Shown here in pieces: positions 1 through 8,863 of a DNA stretch of 64,000 nt. The notes under the pieces were generated by a model that was given only the letters and a program-made list of their open reading frames with translations, ran no database searches and was not told the origin of the DNA. The stretch's first letter is position 1. Each line of letters begins with the position of its first letter. Location of the stretch: assembly GCF_003075075.1 (NCBI RefSeq), contig NZ_QCYM01000001.1, positions 434,001-498,000 on the forward strand, written 5' to 3'. The DNA is from Labrenzia sp. 011. GTDB lineage: Bacteria; Pseudomonadota; Alphaproteobacteria; Rhizobiales; Stappiaceae. The translations under genes were made by a program, and so were the position numbers.

Positions 1-2
1 AC

Positions 3-530
3 CAGGCCGGCGTCTCCCGGGTGTTTCAAACGCCGGAGATCTTCTCCGATCTCACTCTTCTGGAAAATGTCATGATCCCTACAATGGCCAAGCGGGACGG
101 CGAGTTCGCGCTTCACGCCTTCAAGCGGATCGACAAGGACACGGAGATCCTGGACAAGTCCATGCATATGCTCGAGGACGTCGGGCTGGCGGAGAAGAAG
201 GACGTGATCGCCGCCTCCCTGTCGCGCGGCGACAAGCGACGCCTGGAACTGGCCATGTGTCTGGTTCAGGATCCGAAACTGCTGCTGCTTGACGAGCCCA
301 CCGCCGGCATGTCGCGCGCGGATACCAACAACACGATCGACCTGTTGAAACGCATCGGCGACCGGGGCATCACCAAGGTGGTGATCGAACACGACATGCA
401 TGTGGTGTTTTCGCTTGCCGACAAGGTGAGCGTGCTCGCGCAAGGGACGGTGATCTGCGAAGGCAAGCCGGAGGAGATCAAGGGAGATCCGCGCGTTCAG
501 GAAGCCTATCTGGGAGGAGCACACCTGTGA
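3..530 (+). CDS. ABC transporter ATP-binding protein, LivG/HAAT type (5'-truncated by window edge)
   Basis: This is the C-terminal part of a cytoplasmic ATPase of a branched-chain amino acid/amide type (HAAT) importer. The frame is open from base 3; residues before the GTG at 21 read QAGVSRV and run straight into FQTPEIF, the usual Q-loop region of LivG-type ATPases, so the true start lies outside the window. The ABC signature is the variant LSRGDKRRLE, followed by Walker B (LLLLDEPTAGM) and the switch histidine in VVIEHDM. The C-terminal segment matches the LivG ending (EGKPEEIKGDPRVQEAYLG). It overlaps the next ATPase by 4 bases, so the two are translationally coupled. The permease and binding-protein genes presumably lie upstream. 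The substrate cannot be read from the sequence. Confidence 0.9.
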   Translation, partial: QAGVSRVFQTPEIFSDLTLLENVMIPTMAKRDGEFALHAFKRIDKDTEILDKSMHMLEDVGLAEKKDVIAASLSRGDKRRLELAMCLVQDPKLLLLDEPTAGMSRADTNNTIDLLKRIGDRGITKVVIEHDMHVVFSLADKVSVLAQGTVICEGKPEEIKGDPRVQEAYLGGAHL

Positions 531-1306
531 CCATTACCGAAGATCAGTTCTCAGGCAAAACCGCGCCGGGTGTGCAGCCGCGCAGGGCGCAGGGTGGCGC
601 GCCGGCATTTTTCTCCGCCTGGGATATTCATGCCTATTACGGCGAAAGCTACATCGTCCAGGGGGTGAACTTCGACGTTCGGGAGGGCGAGATCCTGGCG
701 TTGCTGGGCCGCAACGGAGCCGGCAAGACCTCGACCCTGCGAACCATCGCCCGCATGGACAATCCGAATCTGACCCACGGTGAAATATGGCTGGACCACC
801 AGCCGTTGCACGACATGAAAAGTTACCAGGCGGCGAGAGTGGGTGTCGGGCTTGTGCCGGAAGACCGGTGCATCATTCCCGGTCTGACCGTTGAGGAAAA
901 TCTTCAGCTGTCCCAGATCGCTGAACCGAAGGGCTGGTCGATCGAGCGGATCTACGATCATTTCCCCCGCCTCGCCGAGCGCCGGGGACAGGACGCGGTG
1001 ACCATGTCCGGCGGGGAGCAGCAGATGCTGGCGCTGGCGCGCATTCTGGCGCGCGACATCAAGCTGCTTCTCCTCGATGAGCCCTATGAAGGCCTGGCTC
1101 CGGTGATCGTGCAGGAAATCGAGCGTATCCTCGAAGGCGTCAAGGACCTGGGAATCACCACCATCATTGTCGAGCAGAACGCCATCGCCGCCCTTCATCT
1201 GGCGGACCGGGCGGTGATTCTGGACATGGGGGAAGTAGTTTTCGACGGTGCGGCACAGGAAGTCCTGGACAACGCCCAATTGCGTCAGGAGTATCTCGCC
1301 ATCTAG
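527..1306 (+). CDS. ABC transporter ATP-binding protein, LivF/HAAT type
   Basis: This 259-aa protein is the second ATPase of the HAAT importer pair. After an extended N-terminus of about 30 residues come Walker A (GRNGAGKTS), the Q-loop region ending GLVPEDR, the signature SGGEQQMLALAR, Walker B (LLLLDEPYEGLAP) and the H-loop (here VEQN, Gln-Asn replacing His, which is usual in LivF). The GTG start overlaps the upstream stop (GTGA). A strong terminator follows about 120 bases downstream, so this is the last gene of its operon. The role as LivF partner is secure by family; the transported solute is unknown. Confidence 0.9.
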   Translation: MTITEDQFSGKTAPGVQPRRAQGGAPAFFSAWDIHAYYGESYIVQGVNFDVREGEILALLGRNGAGKTSTLRTIARMDNPNLTHGEIWLDHQPLHDMKSYQAARVGVGLVPEDRCIIPGLTVEENLQLSQIAEPKGWSIERIYDHFPRLAERRGQDAVTMSGGEQQMLALARILARDIKLLLLDEPYEGLAPVIVQEIERILEGVKDLGITTIIVEQNAIAALHLADRAVILDMGEVVFDGAAQEVLDNAQLRQEYLAI

Positions 1307-1425
1307 GCCTGCCTTCTTTCGCAGCATTCCGCGCCAAAAGAAAAACAAGCCATATCAATGCGGTAAATCCATTGCAGTCAGGGGAACCGGATTTTCCCTG
1401 CCCATGATTGCCCCATCCAGACCCG

Positions 1426-1456
1426 AAGACCGGCGCATCCCGCGCCGGTCTTTTTT
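1426..1456 (+). terminator. Rho-independent terminator after the ABC transporter operon
   Basis: A perfect 11-bp stem (AAGACCGGCGC with its complement at 1442-1452) and a 5-base loop are followed by a run of T. It closes the livG/livF-type operon. Nothing else is seen in the 260 bases between 1306 and 1569. Confidence 0.9.
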
Positions 1457-1568
1457 GTGGACAGTTTTGCCATTGATGGGTGTGCGGAACGCGCCGGTTG
1501 CGGGAAAAAGCGGCCGGAGACTATAGTCTCGCAGCCGAATTCAAGAATTCTCCAGCGCGGTATGGCCT

Positions 1569-2678
1569 GTGAAACTTTTCAGAACAGAATTACCCAGCCT
1601 GGTCGGCTTCCTTGTGTTTGCGGCCTTTGTTGCGGCCGGTGACGGTCTGAAACCTGAAACGGTTGGCGTCGGCGTCTCCCTTGTTCTTCTGGGTGGGATT
1701 TTCGCGACGGTGCTGTGGTGCGCCTTTTCCGTGGTCCGCCACGCCGGGTGTCTTGCGTCCATCTTCGGAGAACCCTTCGGCACCTTGATACTCACCCTTG
1801 CCGTTATCGGTATCGAGGTCGCCCTGATTGTCGCGATCATGCTCTCGGGCGACGCTGCGCCGACGCTGGCCCGTGAAACGATGTTTTCCGTGATCATGAT
1901 CGTCCTGAACGGACTGATCGGACTTTGCCTTCTCATGGGCGGATTGCGGCACAAGCATCTGACCTACAATCTTCAGGGTGCCAACGCCTTTCTGTCGATT
2001 CTGGTGCCCTTGGCGATCTTCGCGCTTGTTCTGCCGAGAATGACGGAATCGGCGCCGGGAGGCGAACTGTCGGCTCTTCAGACCGGATTTGCACTGGTCA
2101 TGTCTGTGTTGCTGTACGGCGTCTTCCTGGCCATGCAGACCGTCACCCACAGCAATATCTTCCGCCAGCCGGTTGTCGAGGGAAGCGTGGAAGAGGACGA
2201 CGACCATCATGGCGGCGAAGTCCGGTCCATACCTTTTCACGTCGTGGGGCTGTTCGGTGCGTTGCTGCCGATCATATTGCTGTCCAAGAAACTCGCGCTC
2301 TATGTGGACTTCGGCATGGACGGAATCGGGGCGCCGCTGGCGCTGAGTGGTTTCTTCGTCGCGGCGCTGGTCCTGATGCCCGAAGGCCTGAGCGCCTTGC
2401 AGGCGGCAGTCGCCAACCGGCTGCAGCGTGCGGTCAATATCTGCCTCGGGTCTGCCGTGGCAACGATTGGCCTCACCGTTCCGGCGGTTCTGCTGGTCGG
2501 CTGGATCATGGGTCTTGAAGTCGAGATGGGGCTCGACACCCCGGAAATCCTTCTTCTGGTCCTGACGCTGGTTGTCAGTATTCTGACCTTCGGTGCCCGA
2601 ACGACAAATTATCTGCAGGGAGCCGTGCATCTGTCCCTGTTTGCGGCCTATGTGATGATGATTTTCGATATCGCCTGA
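1569..2678 (+). CDS. chaA: Calcium:proton antiporter, ChaA type
   Basis: A 369-aa inner-membrane cation/H+ exchanger of the CaCA superfamily with about ten hydrophobic segments. Two alpha-repeat-like motifs with the ion-binding Glu are visible: GEPFGTLILTLAVIGIEVAL in the N-half and LMPEGLSALQAAVANR in the C-half. An acidic/His-rich cytoplasmic loop (EEDDDHHGGE) lies between the halves, as in other ChaA proteins. The start is a GTG. The gene stands alone between a terminator and a convergent GNAT gene. Ca2+/H+ exchange is the family expectation; Na+ or K+ could also be carried. Confidence 0.87.
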   Translation: MKLFRTELPSLVGFLVFAAFVAAGDGLKPETVGVGVSLVLLGGIFATVLWCAFSVVRHAGCLASIFGEPFGTLILTLAVIGIEVALIVAIMLSGDAAPTLARETMFSVIMIVLNGLIGLCLLMGGLRHKHLTYNLQGANAFLSILVPLAIFALVLPRMTESAPGGELSALQTGFALVMSVLLYGVFLAMQTVTHSNIFRQPVVEGSVEEDDDHHGGEVRSIPFHVVGLFGALLPIILLSKKLALYVDFGMDGIGAPLALSGFFVAALVLMPEGLSALQAAVANRLQRAVNICLGSAVATIGLTVPAVLLVGWIMGLEVEMGLDTPEILLLVLTLVVSILTFGARTTNYLQGAVHLSLFAAYVMMIFDIA

Positions 2679-2786
2679 TGCATTGTGCCGTTTCGCCGGA
2701 CTTCCGCCTGTTCAAATCGGTCGGCGCGGACCTGGAAGATCTGGCCGGCGCGATCCTTGCCTGCCGCGATGCGCAGGGGGAAGCGC

Positions 2787-3638
2787 TCAGCCGAGTTCGA
2801 AGGTCGTGATGCCGTACGTCTGATCTATCGGCAGCTCGGGCGCCGGGCCGCGATACATGCGAAAGGTCTCGAATTCCGGCGAGAGCTCGTATTTTTCCGC
2901 CAGCAGAAGCGCGGCCCCGTTGGGTTCCGGCGTATCCAGTATGACGGCCTGACCCTTGACCTGTCCTGCCAGTGCCCGGAACAGGGTATCGGCGATTTCA
3001 GGCGTGTCGGCGAACAGCGGTCCTATCTTGAAGCCGTCATGACACTGGCGGATGACGCCATAACCCTTCACCTGGCCATCTTCGGCAAAGGCGAAGCCGC
3101 GGCGGGTTTCAAGCATCGGCGCTGTCCACAGCTTGAGGAACTCGGTCCGAGGCCCCGGAAAGAATCGCTGGTCGTAGTCGCGGATCGCCGGGAAAATACC
3201 CTGACCGAGCGGCGCCAGTCGCGGGTCCATTGGCGTGTCGCACAGGGAGGTACCGGCATGCCGGATATTGCGGTAGACCGGCTTGAAGCCGTGTTCGGTA
3301 TAACTGGCGATCTGTTCCTTGACCGCATCGAGGCCTGAAAGCCTGGGGCCGAGATAGTCCATCGCCCGCTGCCAGATCTGATGACCGTAGCCCTTCTGGC
3401 GATGGCCGGGCTTGCAGATGTAAAACCCGATGAATCCGAACACGTCGCCATACCGCACGGCCGAGATGACAGTGACGAGCTCGCCTGCAACCTTTCCGGC
3501 GAAAAAGCCGTTCGGATCTGCCGCATGGAAGGCCGCGCCGTCCTCAAGACCGGGATTCCAGCCTTCCTCCTTCGCCATATCGAGGGCGATCTGCATTTCG
3601 TCCACCTGCAGGTGACGGATCTCTAGGGGTTCGGACAT
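2787..3638 (-). CDS. GNAT-family N-acetyltransferase
   Basis: A 283-aa cytoplasmic acetyltransferase. Residues about 5-135 form a GNAT fold: GFIGFYICKPGHRQKGYGHQ contains the acetyl-CoA pyrophosphate-binding (Q/R)xxGx(G/A) loop. A second half of about 140 residues, including GYGVIRQCHDGFKIGPLFAD, resembles the C-terminal domain found in YitH/HolE-type two-domain GNATs. The substrate is unknown. It is transcribed toward chaA with a 108-bp gap. The upstream region carries two strong inverted repeats (see 3639-4042). Confidence 0.85.
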   Translation of the reverse strand: MSEPLEIRHLQVDEMQIALDMAKEEGWNPGLEDGAAFHAADPNGFFAGKVAGELVTVISAVRYGDVFGFIGFYICKPGHRQKGYGHQIWQRAMDYLGPRLSGLDAVKEQIASYTEHGFKPVYRNIRHAGTSLCDTPMDPRLAPLGQGIFPAIRDYDQRFFPGPRTEFLKLWTAPMLETRRGFAFAEDGQVKGYGVIRQCHDGFKIGPLFADTPEIADTLFRALAGQVKGQAVILDTPEPNGAALLLAEKYELSPEFETFRMYRGPAPELPIDQTYGITTFELG

Positions 3639-4042
3639 GTACTCTTCCCGCTGCGGCTTGTGTATCTGGATCGCGGCAACTTAAAATGACTCGGTCGGAA
3701 TTGAAAATCGTCTCTTGCCGAAGAGCTTTGGCAAGAGACGGCATTTCTGAGAGGACTTCCGGCGCAACCTCCCGCTTGATTGCCTTCACTTTTGCGTTTG
3801 TACCCTCGGTAAAAGCCCGCGCCCGATCGCAAGTCAGCTTGCGTCCGGGCGACAAGTGTGCATCACTTTACCAAAGGTAATGCTCTCATGGATTTTTCGC
3901 TGACGAGAGAGCTGCATCGGATATTTTTTACTTTTTGGGGCAGGGCCAGGTGTCGTTCAGATGTGCCCCATGTGCGTTTCGTCACAGACAGACAATGATT
4001 CAGGCGCCAATATGAAGCATGAATTTCAGCGCTGAGGACGTT
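3639..4042. other. Intergenic region between divergent GNAT and caspase genes with two hairpins
   Basis: No convincing gene is seen here. Two strong inverted repeats stand out. The first has an 11-bp perfect stem CGTCTCTTGCC at 3709-3719 with its complement at 3730-3740. The second, at 3820-3851, pairs CGCCCG and CGCAAG with their complements around a TCAG loop. The rest is AT-richer sequence that probably holds the divergent promoters. Confidence 0.6.
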
Positions 4043-6769
4043 ATGAAGAATTGCAACATTCTGCCTTTCGACAATGGACCTGCTCCCCGGCCGGTTTCCG
4101 GAAATGCTGTCCGGCCCACAGTGCGCTTGCGGCGCGCCGTACGCATCGGATTGTTCAGTCTGCCGCTCGGCCTTGCACTGACCTGTGCGCAGGCGGGCGC
4201 TGCCACGCCGGACGAATCCGGCCGCAGGGTCGCGCTCGTCATCGGAAATCAGGACTACGAATATGTGGAGCCACTGCTCAATCCGGTGAATGACACCAAG
4301 GAAATTTCACGGATTCTGCAGGAAGCCGATTTCGACGTTACGCTTGGAATGAACCTCGACAAGAAGGAAATGGAGCAGGTCGTCCGGCGGTTCCTTCGCG
4401 AGCTCAATGACGGCGACACCGCACTTTTCTACTATTCGGGCCATGCCTTGCAGGTCGGTGAGGCGAACTTCATTCTGCCGGTCGATGCAAAGCTGTCGTC
4501 GCAATATGACCTCGAGTTTGAAAGCCTCAAGGTGTCCCATCTGCTTGACTACATGAAAGCGGCATCCAGCCTGCAGATCGTCATGCTGGATGCCTGCCGG
4601 GACAATCCCTTCGAGATTGCCAGCCTGTTCTGGGGCGAAGAGGAATATTCGCTCGGCAAGACCAGGGGGCTGCGCCGGATTCCCAACAAGCTCGGCACTT
4701 TCATTTCCTACGCCACCCGCCCGGGCCAGGTCGCCTTTGACGGTGATGGCCCGCTGAGCCCGTTCACATCCTCCGTTGTCGGCAACGCTCTCGATCCCAA
4801 GCTGGAGATCAAGGACCTGATGACCAGGGTCCGTGACGAGGTTGTCCGCAAGACCGGCGGCCAGCAGATCCCCTATGAGGACTCGACGCTGGTCACCAAC
4901 TTCTATTTCGTTCCGCCCAAGCCGGAGCCGATCGTCACGGCGCATCACCGCGTCAGTGTTTCGGCGGGGGGCGACGCGGTTGCGCTCAATATTCCCGCGC
5001 CGGTTCAGCCTGAAGGCGGGACGCTGGAAGCAACGCTGACCTTGGCACCGGAAAAGGGAAAACTGCGGCTTCCGGACGGAAAACCCGTCGCCGAAGGAGA
5101 TGTTCTCCAGGCCGAGGAACTTGCCGAACTCGAGTTCGTTCCGAATGATGCCGGGGCCGGGGATGTCGAACTGATCGGCTACGAAGTTACCGACCAGTGG
5201 GGCAGCAGCGTCTCTGCCATTGCCTCCATCACCGTTGCACAGGCGGCGACCGCCGTCGTGAAAGACGATGAGCTGGAAGCCCGCAAGGCGCGTCTGGCCG
5301 CGCTGCTGGCCTGGCTGACGGAAAGATCGGCCTCCGGGGCGGTCGAGGCTGATATCGGCGTTGGGCCTGTGGCGATCTATCCCGAAGCGCCTGCGGAAGG
5401 TCTTCCGGCCACAAGCGACTGGCTGAAGGTGGTTTCTGTCGATTCCGATCTGCAACTGTCCACGGAGGGCCGTCTGCTCCAGGCCGGCGACCGCTTCCCC
5501 GTCTCCGCGCTGCCGTCCCTGACGGTTCGTCCGCAGATCGGCAGCGAGCGGAACGCGCGAAAATTCGAACTGGAACTCCCGGCCGAATCCGGCGGAACCC
5601 TCAAGACCGTCACCCAGATCGTACAGCCGCGCGTGGACCGTTGCGATCAGCTGGCCACGCAGCCGTTCGATCTTCAGGCCGTCACGGAAGGACGCCTGGC
5701 GAACGATCTCGATCCCAAGGCCATCGAGACGGCCTGTGCGGAGGCCATGGAAGCCTATCCCGAGATCGGCCGCTTCGTGTTCCAGCGCGGGCGTGGCGCT
5801 TTCGCGGCGGGGGATCTGGATCAGGCGATTGCCTATTTCGATCGCGCCTATCAGATGGGACACGTGCGCGCCGGACAGGTGCTTGGCCGCATGTACTTCC
5901 TGGGAGCAGGAATAGACCGGGACCGCAAGAAGGCCGTGGAACTGTATCGCAAGGCCGCCGAACGGGGCGACGCCTATGCGCTGCATTCGCTCGGTCTGGC
6001 CGAGATCAGGGGAGACGGGACGGCGCAGAACGAAAAGGCCGGCCTGGAAAAACTGCTGCAATCGGTCGAGGCCGGGCACACGTTCTCCTACAACGCCATC
6101 GGCGGTTTCTATCTGAATGGCGAGCACGTGGCGGAAAACGTCGACCGGGCGGTTTACTATTACAACAGGTCCGCGGGACGGAATGACATTTACGGCTTCC
6201 TGAACATGGGCACGCTGTACCGGGACGGCAAAGGTGTGCCCCAGGACTACGAGGCGGCGCTCGGCTGGTTCAAGAAAGCTCATGAAGGCGGCCATCCGGC
6301 AGCGGGAACCGCCATCGGCCTGATGTATTTCAACGGCCAGGGCGTGGAGAAAAACGCCGCTGAGGCGACCCGTTGGTTCCGCGAAAGCGCCATGCGGGGT
6401 GACGCCTGGGGCGCCTTCAACACCGCTTTCATGCTCGGCGAACAGTCGGGAGAAGAAGCAGGCCGCGACCGGATCAGGATGCTGGCCATGGCTGTTGCCG
6501 TGGATCCGTCCTCACCGGCTGCCGAACAGGGCAGGGAAGCGCTCGGCAAGGCGAACAGAGGGCTCAAGGCCAAGGTCCTGCAGCAGGCCCTAACCGATCT
6601 CGGCTACGAACCGGGACCGGTGGACGGCCAGCCGGGCCGCAAGACCCGGGAAGCGCTCGCGGGCTTTTTCAAGGCTTCCGGACGTCAGCCTGTTCAAGGT
6701 GACGAGGCTCTGATTTCATTGGTCAAACATCAATGGGAACAAGATCGTCCGCGCTACGATCTATTTTGA
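4043..6769 (+). CDS. Exported caspase-like protease with Sel1 repeats and a C-terminal peptidoglycan-binding-like domain
   Basis: A 908-aa protein probably exported to the periplasm: an N-terminal basic stretch is followed by a hydrophobic segment ending near ALTCAQAGA. Residues about 60-290 form a caspase (peptidase C14) domain with the His/Cys dyad intact: His134 in YYSGHAL and Cys185 in LDACRDNPF. A middle region of about 280 residues looks beta-rich. From about residue 590 to 820 there are several Sel1-type repeats (for example YFLGAGIDRDRKKAVELYRK). The last 70 residues resemble a peptidoglycan-binding helical domain (ALTDLGYEPGPVDGQPG). The start at 4043 is chosen because GAGGAC lies just upstream; an in-frame ATG at 4019 is less well placed. 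It heads a three-gene block with the Gly-rich lipoprotein and a second caspase. Confidence 0.88.
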   Translation: MKNCNILPFDNGPAPRPVSGNAVRPTVRLRRAVRIGLFSLPLGLALTCAQAGAATPDESGRRVALVIGNQDYEYVEPLLNPVNDTKEISRILQEADFDVTLGMNLDKKEMEQVVRRFLRELNDGDTALFYYSGHALQVGEANFILPVDAKLSSQYDLEFESLKVSHLLDYMKAASSLQIVMLDACRDNPFEIASLFWGEEEYSLGKTRGLRRIPNKLGTFISYATRPGQVAFDGDGPLSPFTSSVVGNALDPKLEIKDLMTRVRDEVVRKTGGQQIPYEDSTLVTNFYFVPPKPEPIVTAHHRVSVSAGGDAVALNIPAPVQPEGGTLEATLTLAPEKGKLRLPDGKPVAEGDVLQAEELAELEFVPNDAGAGDVELIGYEVTDQWGSSVSAIASITVAQAATAVVKDDELEARKARLAALLAWLTERSASGAVEADIGVGPVAIYPEAPAEGLPATSDWLKVVSVDSDLQLSTEGRLLQAGDRFPVSALPSLTVRPQIGSERNARKFELELPAESGGTLKTVTQIVQPRVDRCDQLATQPFDLQAVTEGRLANDLDPKAIETACAEAMEAYPEIGRFVFQRGRGAFAAGDLDQAIAYFDRAYQMGHVRAGQVLGRMYFLGAGIDRDRKKAVELYRKAAERGDAYALHSLGLAEIRGDGTAQNEKAGLEKLLQSVEAGHTFSYNAIGGFYLNGEHVAENVDRAVYYYNRSAGRNDIYGFLNMGTLYRDGKGVPQDYEAALGWFKKAHEGGHPAAGTAIGLMYFNGQGVEKNAAEATRWFRESAMRGDAWGAFNTAFMLGEQSGEEAGRDRIRMLAMAVAVDPSSPAAEQGREALGKANRGLKAKVLQQALTDLGYEPGPVDGQPGRKTREALAGFFKASGRQPVQGDEALISLVKHQWEQDRPRYDLF

Positions 6770-6780
6770 GGAGATGGATA

Positions 6781-7047
6781 ATGAGATCACTTTTGTATGT
6801 CGTTCCTGTCACGGCCCTGGTCGCACTTGCCGGTTGCCAGACCCAGCAACAGTCCGACACTCGGTCCGGCGTTGTCGACCCGATCAATGACCCGGCGATG
6901 CGGGATACGAACAACGGCAATAGTGGTGGCAACAGTGGGGGCGGTGGCAACAGTGGAGGTGGTAATAGCAGCGGTGGCGGTGGAAGCAGTGGCGGCGGCG
7001 GTGGTGGCGGAAGTCCCGGCGGCGGCGGTGGCGGTTCCTGGGGCTGA
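6781..7047 (+). CDS. Small Gly-rich lipoprotein
   Basis: An 88-aa lipoprotein. The signal peptide ends in the lipobox LAGC, so the mature protein starts with lipidated Cys followed by QTQQQSDTR. The second half is almost only Gly, Ser and Asn and ends in SWG, a flexible low-complexity tail. The start at 6781 has GAGGAG upstream. It lies 11 bases after the Sel1-caspase and 28 bases before the second caspase, so the three are probably co-transcribed. Function unknown; the tail could be a linker or a substrate. Confidence 0.8.
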   Translation: MRSLLYVVPVTALVALAGCQTQQQSDTRSGVVDPINDPAMRDTNNGNSGGNSGGGGNSGGGNSSGGGGSSGGGGGGGSPGGGGGGSWG

Positions 7048-7075
7048 TCCCGGTACCGATTGAAGGAATTCCCTC

Positions 7076-8698
7076 ATGGGTATGTTGTTTCATGCAGGAT
7101 CCGGTCGATGGCTTGCAAAGAGCAGTCTTGGCCTCATGTGTCTGGCATTGCTCTCCGTTCCTTCGGTGGCGGGTGAATGGCGGGCTCTTGTCATCGGGGT
7201 CGATGCCTATGAGCATGTCTCGCCGCTGAAAGGCGCGGTCAATGATGCGCGCGACATTGCCGAGACGCTCGAAGCGGCCGGCGTGCGTGACCTGACTGCG
7301 CTTTACGATGGCGAGGCATCGCGCGCGGCAATCCTGTCGTCCTGGCAGGCCCTGATTTCCCGCTCGGATCCCGATGACGTTCTTGTCCTGTCCTATGCAG
7401 GCCATGGCGCCCAGGAACCTGAATGGGTGCCGGGGTCGGAGGACGACGGGTTCGACGAAGTTTTCCTGCTGGCAGGCTTCGATGTGGCCGCGCCCGGGAA
7501 CGGCGAGCGTTTGCGCGACGACGACGTGGCCGCGATGCTGCGCGCAGCAGGCGGGCGCAGCGTTCTGGTTCTTGCAGACAGCTGCCATTCCGGAACCATG
7601 ACCAGGTCGATCGATCCGCGCATCAAGCGGCTCGGAACACGGCTGGTCGGTCTGCCACCCTTTGAAAACGACGTCTTGAGATCCTCACCCCTGCCGGCGG
7701 CTCTGGCGCAGTCGGGTGCCGACGGAGAAGACCTCCAGGAACTCGACAATGTCATCTACGTCGGTGCGACCGTCGATGGCCAGGTGATACCGGAATTGCT
7801 GATTGCAGGTGAGCCGCGCGGTGCCCTGAGCTGGGCCTTCGCGCGGGGCGTCGAAGGAAGAGCGGACCTGGACCGGGACGGCGGCATCTCCATGACGGAG
7901 CTGAGCCGGTTCCTGAAGGAAACCGTGCGTGTTGCCACCGAGGGGCGTCAAGCTCCAAGCCTCAGCATCGGCGGCGAGACACGCGCGGCGGTCCTTCCCA
8001 GGGTCGATGGCGCCATATTCGATCGCGGCGCAAGCGAGCTGACGCTGGCCGCGAGCTCCGAGGCCGCCAATCCTGTTCTCGAAAGGCTCGCCCAGCAGCA
8101 TGAGGGTCATGTGAAGGTCATGGGCGAGGGAGGCGCCGATCTCTTCTGGGATGTTGAAGAAGGCGATGTCCTGACCAAGTTCGGCGATGTGGTTCTTCAG
8201 GATGGGGCAGGGAATGCCGACCGTTTTTCGGAGGTTGTGACCAAGTGGGTCTTTCTCTCCGATCTCTACGGGCTGTCGAGAAACCTGCGGCCGATTGAAG
8301 GCAAGTTGCAGCCTGCTGTCGGTCATATTTCCGAAGGGTCGCCCTTCAAGGTCGGACTGACATCGGAACAGACCGGATATATGGCGGTCTTCGCACTGGA
8401 AGCGGACGGAACGGTGCGCCTGCTGGCTCCGGACAAGGCGGCGGATCCTTTGGGCAAGGATACTTCGGTGGAAGCCGGGGATCCCTATGTTCTCAATCTG
8501 CGCGCGGCGCTGCCCTTCGGAGCGGATCATATTGTCATGGTACGCTCGTCCAGCCCGATGCCACGGCTTGTCGGGGTTCTGTCCGCGCTCGACGGGCGGC
8601 CGCTCAATGCCGGATTGCTTCCCAATCTGCTGAAACTGATCGGCGATTCAGCCGACGCCATCGGCATCGCCGCTGTCTACACGGAGCCTGCCGGATAG
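7076..8698 (+). CDS. Exported caspase-like protease with DUF4384-like C-terminus
   Basis: A 540-aa exported peptidase C14-type protein. A signal peptide (about residues 1-32, cleaved near PSVAG) precedes a caspase domain at about 33-310 with catalytic His110 in YAGHGAQ and Cys170 in ADSCHSG. An acidic, Ca-loop-like stretch (DLDRDGGISMTEL) lies within this part. Residues about 410-510 (SPFKVGLTSEQTGYMAVFAL and following) resemble DUF4384, a domain often attached to bacterial caspases and kinases. GAAGGAA lies 7 bases before the ATG. It lacks the Sel1 repeats of its neighbour, so the pair is not a simple tandem duplication. Confidence 0.87.
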   Translation: MGMLFHAGSGRWLAKSSLGLMCLALLSVPSVAGEWRALVIGVDAYEHVSPLKGAVNDARDIAETLEAAGVRDLTALYDGEASRAAILSSWQALISRSDPDDVLVLSYAGHGAQEPEWVPGSEDDGFDEVFLLAGFDVAAPGNGERLRDDDVAAMLRAAGGRSVLVLADSCHSGTMTRSIDPRIKRLGTRLVGLPPFENDVLRSSPLPAALAQSGADGEDLQELDNVIYVGATVDGQVIPELLIAGEPRGALSWAFARGVEGRADLDRDGGISMTELSRFLKETVRVATEGRQAPSLSIGGETRAAVLPRVDGAIFDRGASELTLAASSEAANPVLERLAQQHEGHVKVMGEGGADLFWDVEEGDVLTKFGDVVLQDGAGNADRFSEVVTKWVFLSDLYGLSRNLRPIEGKLQPAVGHISEGSPFKVGLTSEQTGYMAVFALEADGTVRLLAPDKAADPLGKDTSVEAGDPYVLNLRAALPFGADHIVMVRSSSPMPRLVGVLSALDGRPLNAGLLPNLLKLIGDSADAIGIAAVYTEPAG

Positions 8699-8863
8699 AG
8701 CGGAGATGGACGCCGTCCATGCGGAAACCCCTTTTATGTGACCATGGCCACACTCGTCCCGCTATTCCTCTGTTATAAATGAACGCACGAACAGCACCGC
8801 GCTCGACCGGAGCGCATACTGCCACCGATCGAAAGACGTGGACCAAAGACTTGGGAGACAGTC

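Noticed and set aside
2685..3338. A 217-codon plus-strand frame over the GNAT gene
   Set aside because: It is the antisense shadow of the GNAT gene, which has the recognisable acetyl-CoA loop.
6905..7045. GGC/GGT-rich repeat looking like a microsatellite or small repeat array
   Set aside because: It is the in-frame Gly-rich tail of a lipoprotein with its own signal peptide; units are irregular and there are no spacers, so it is not CRISPR.
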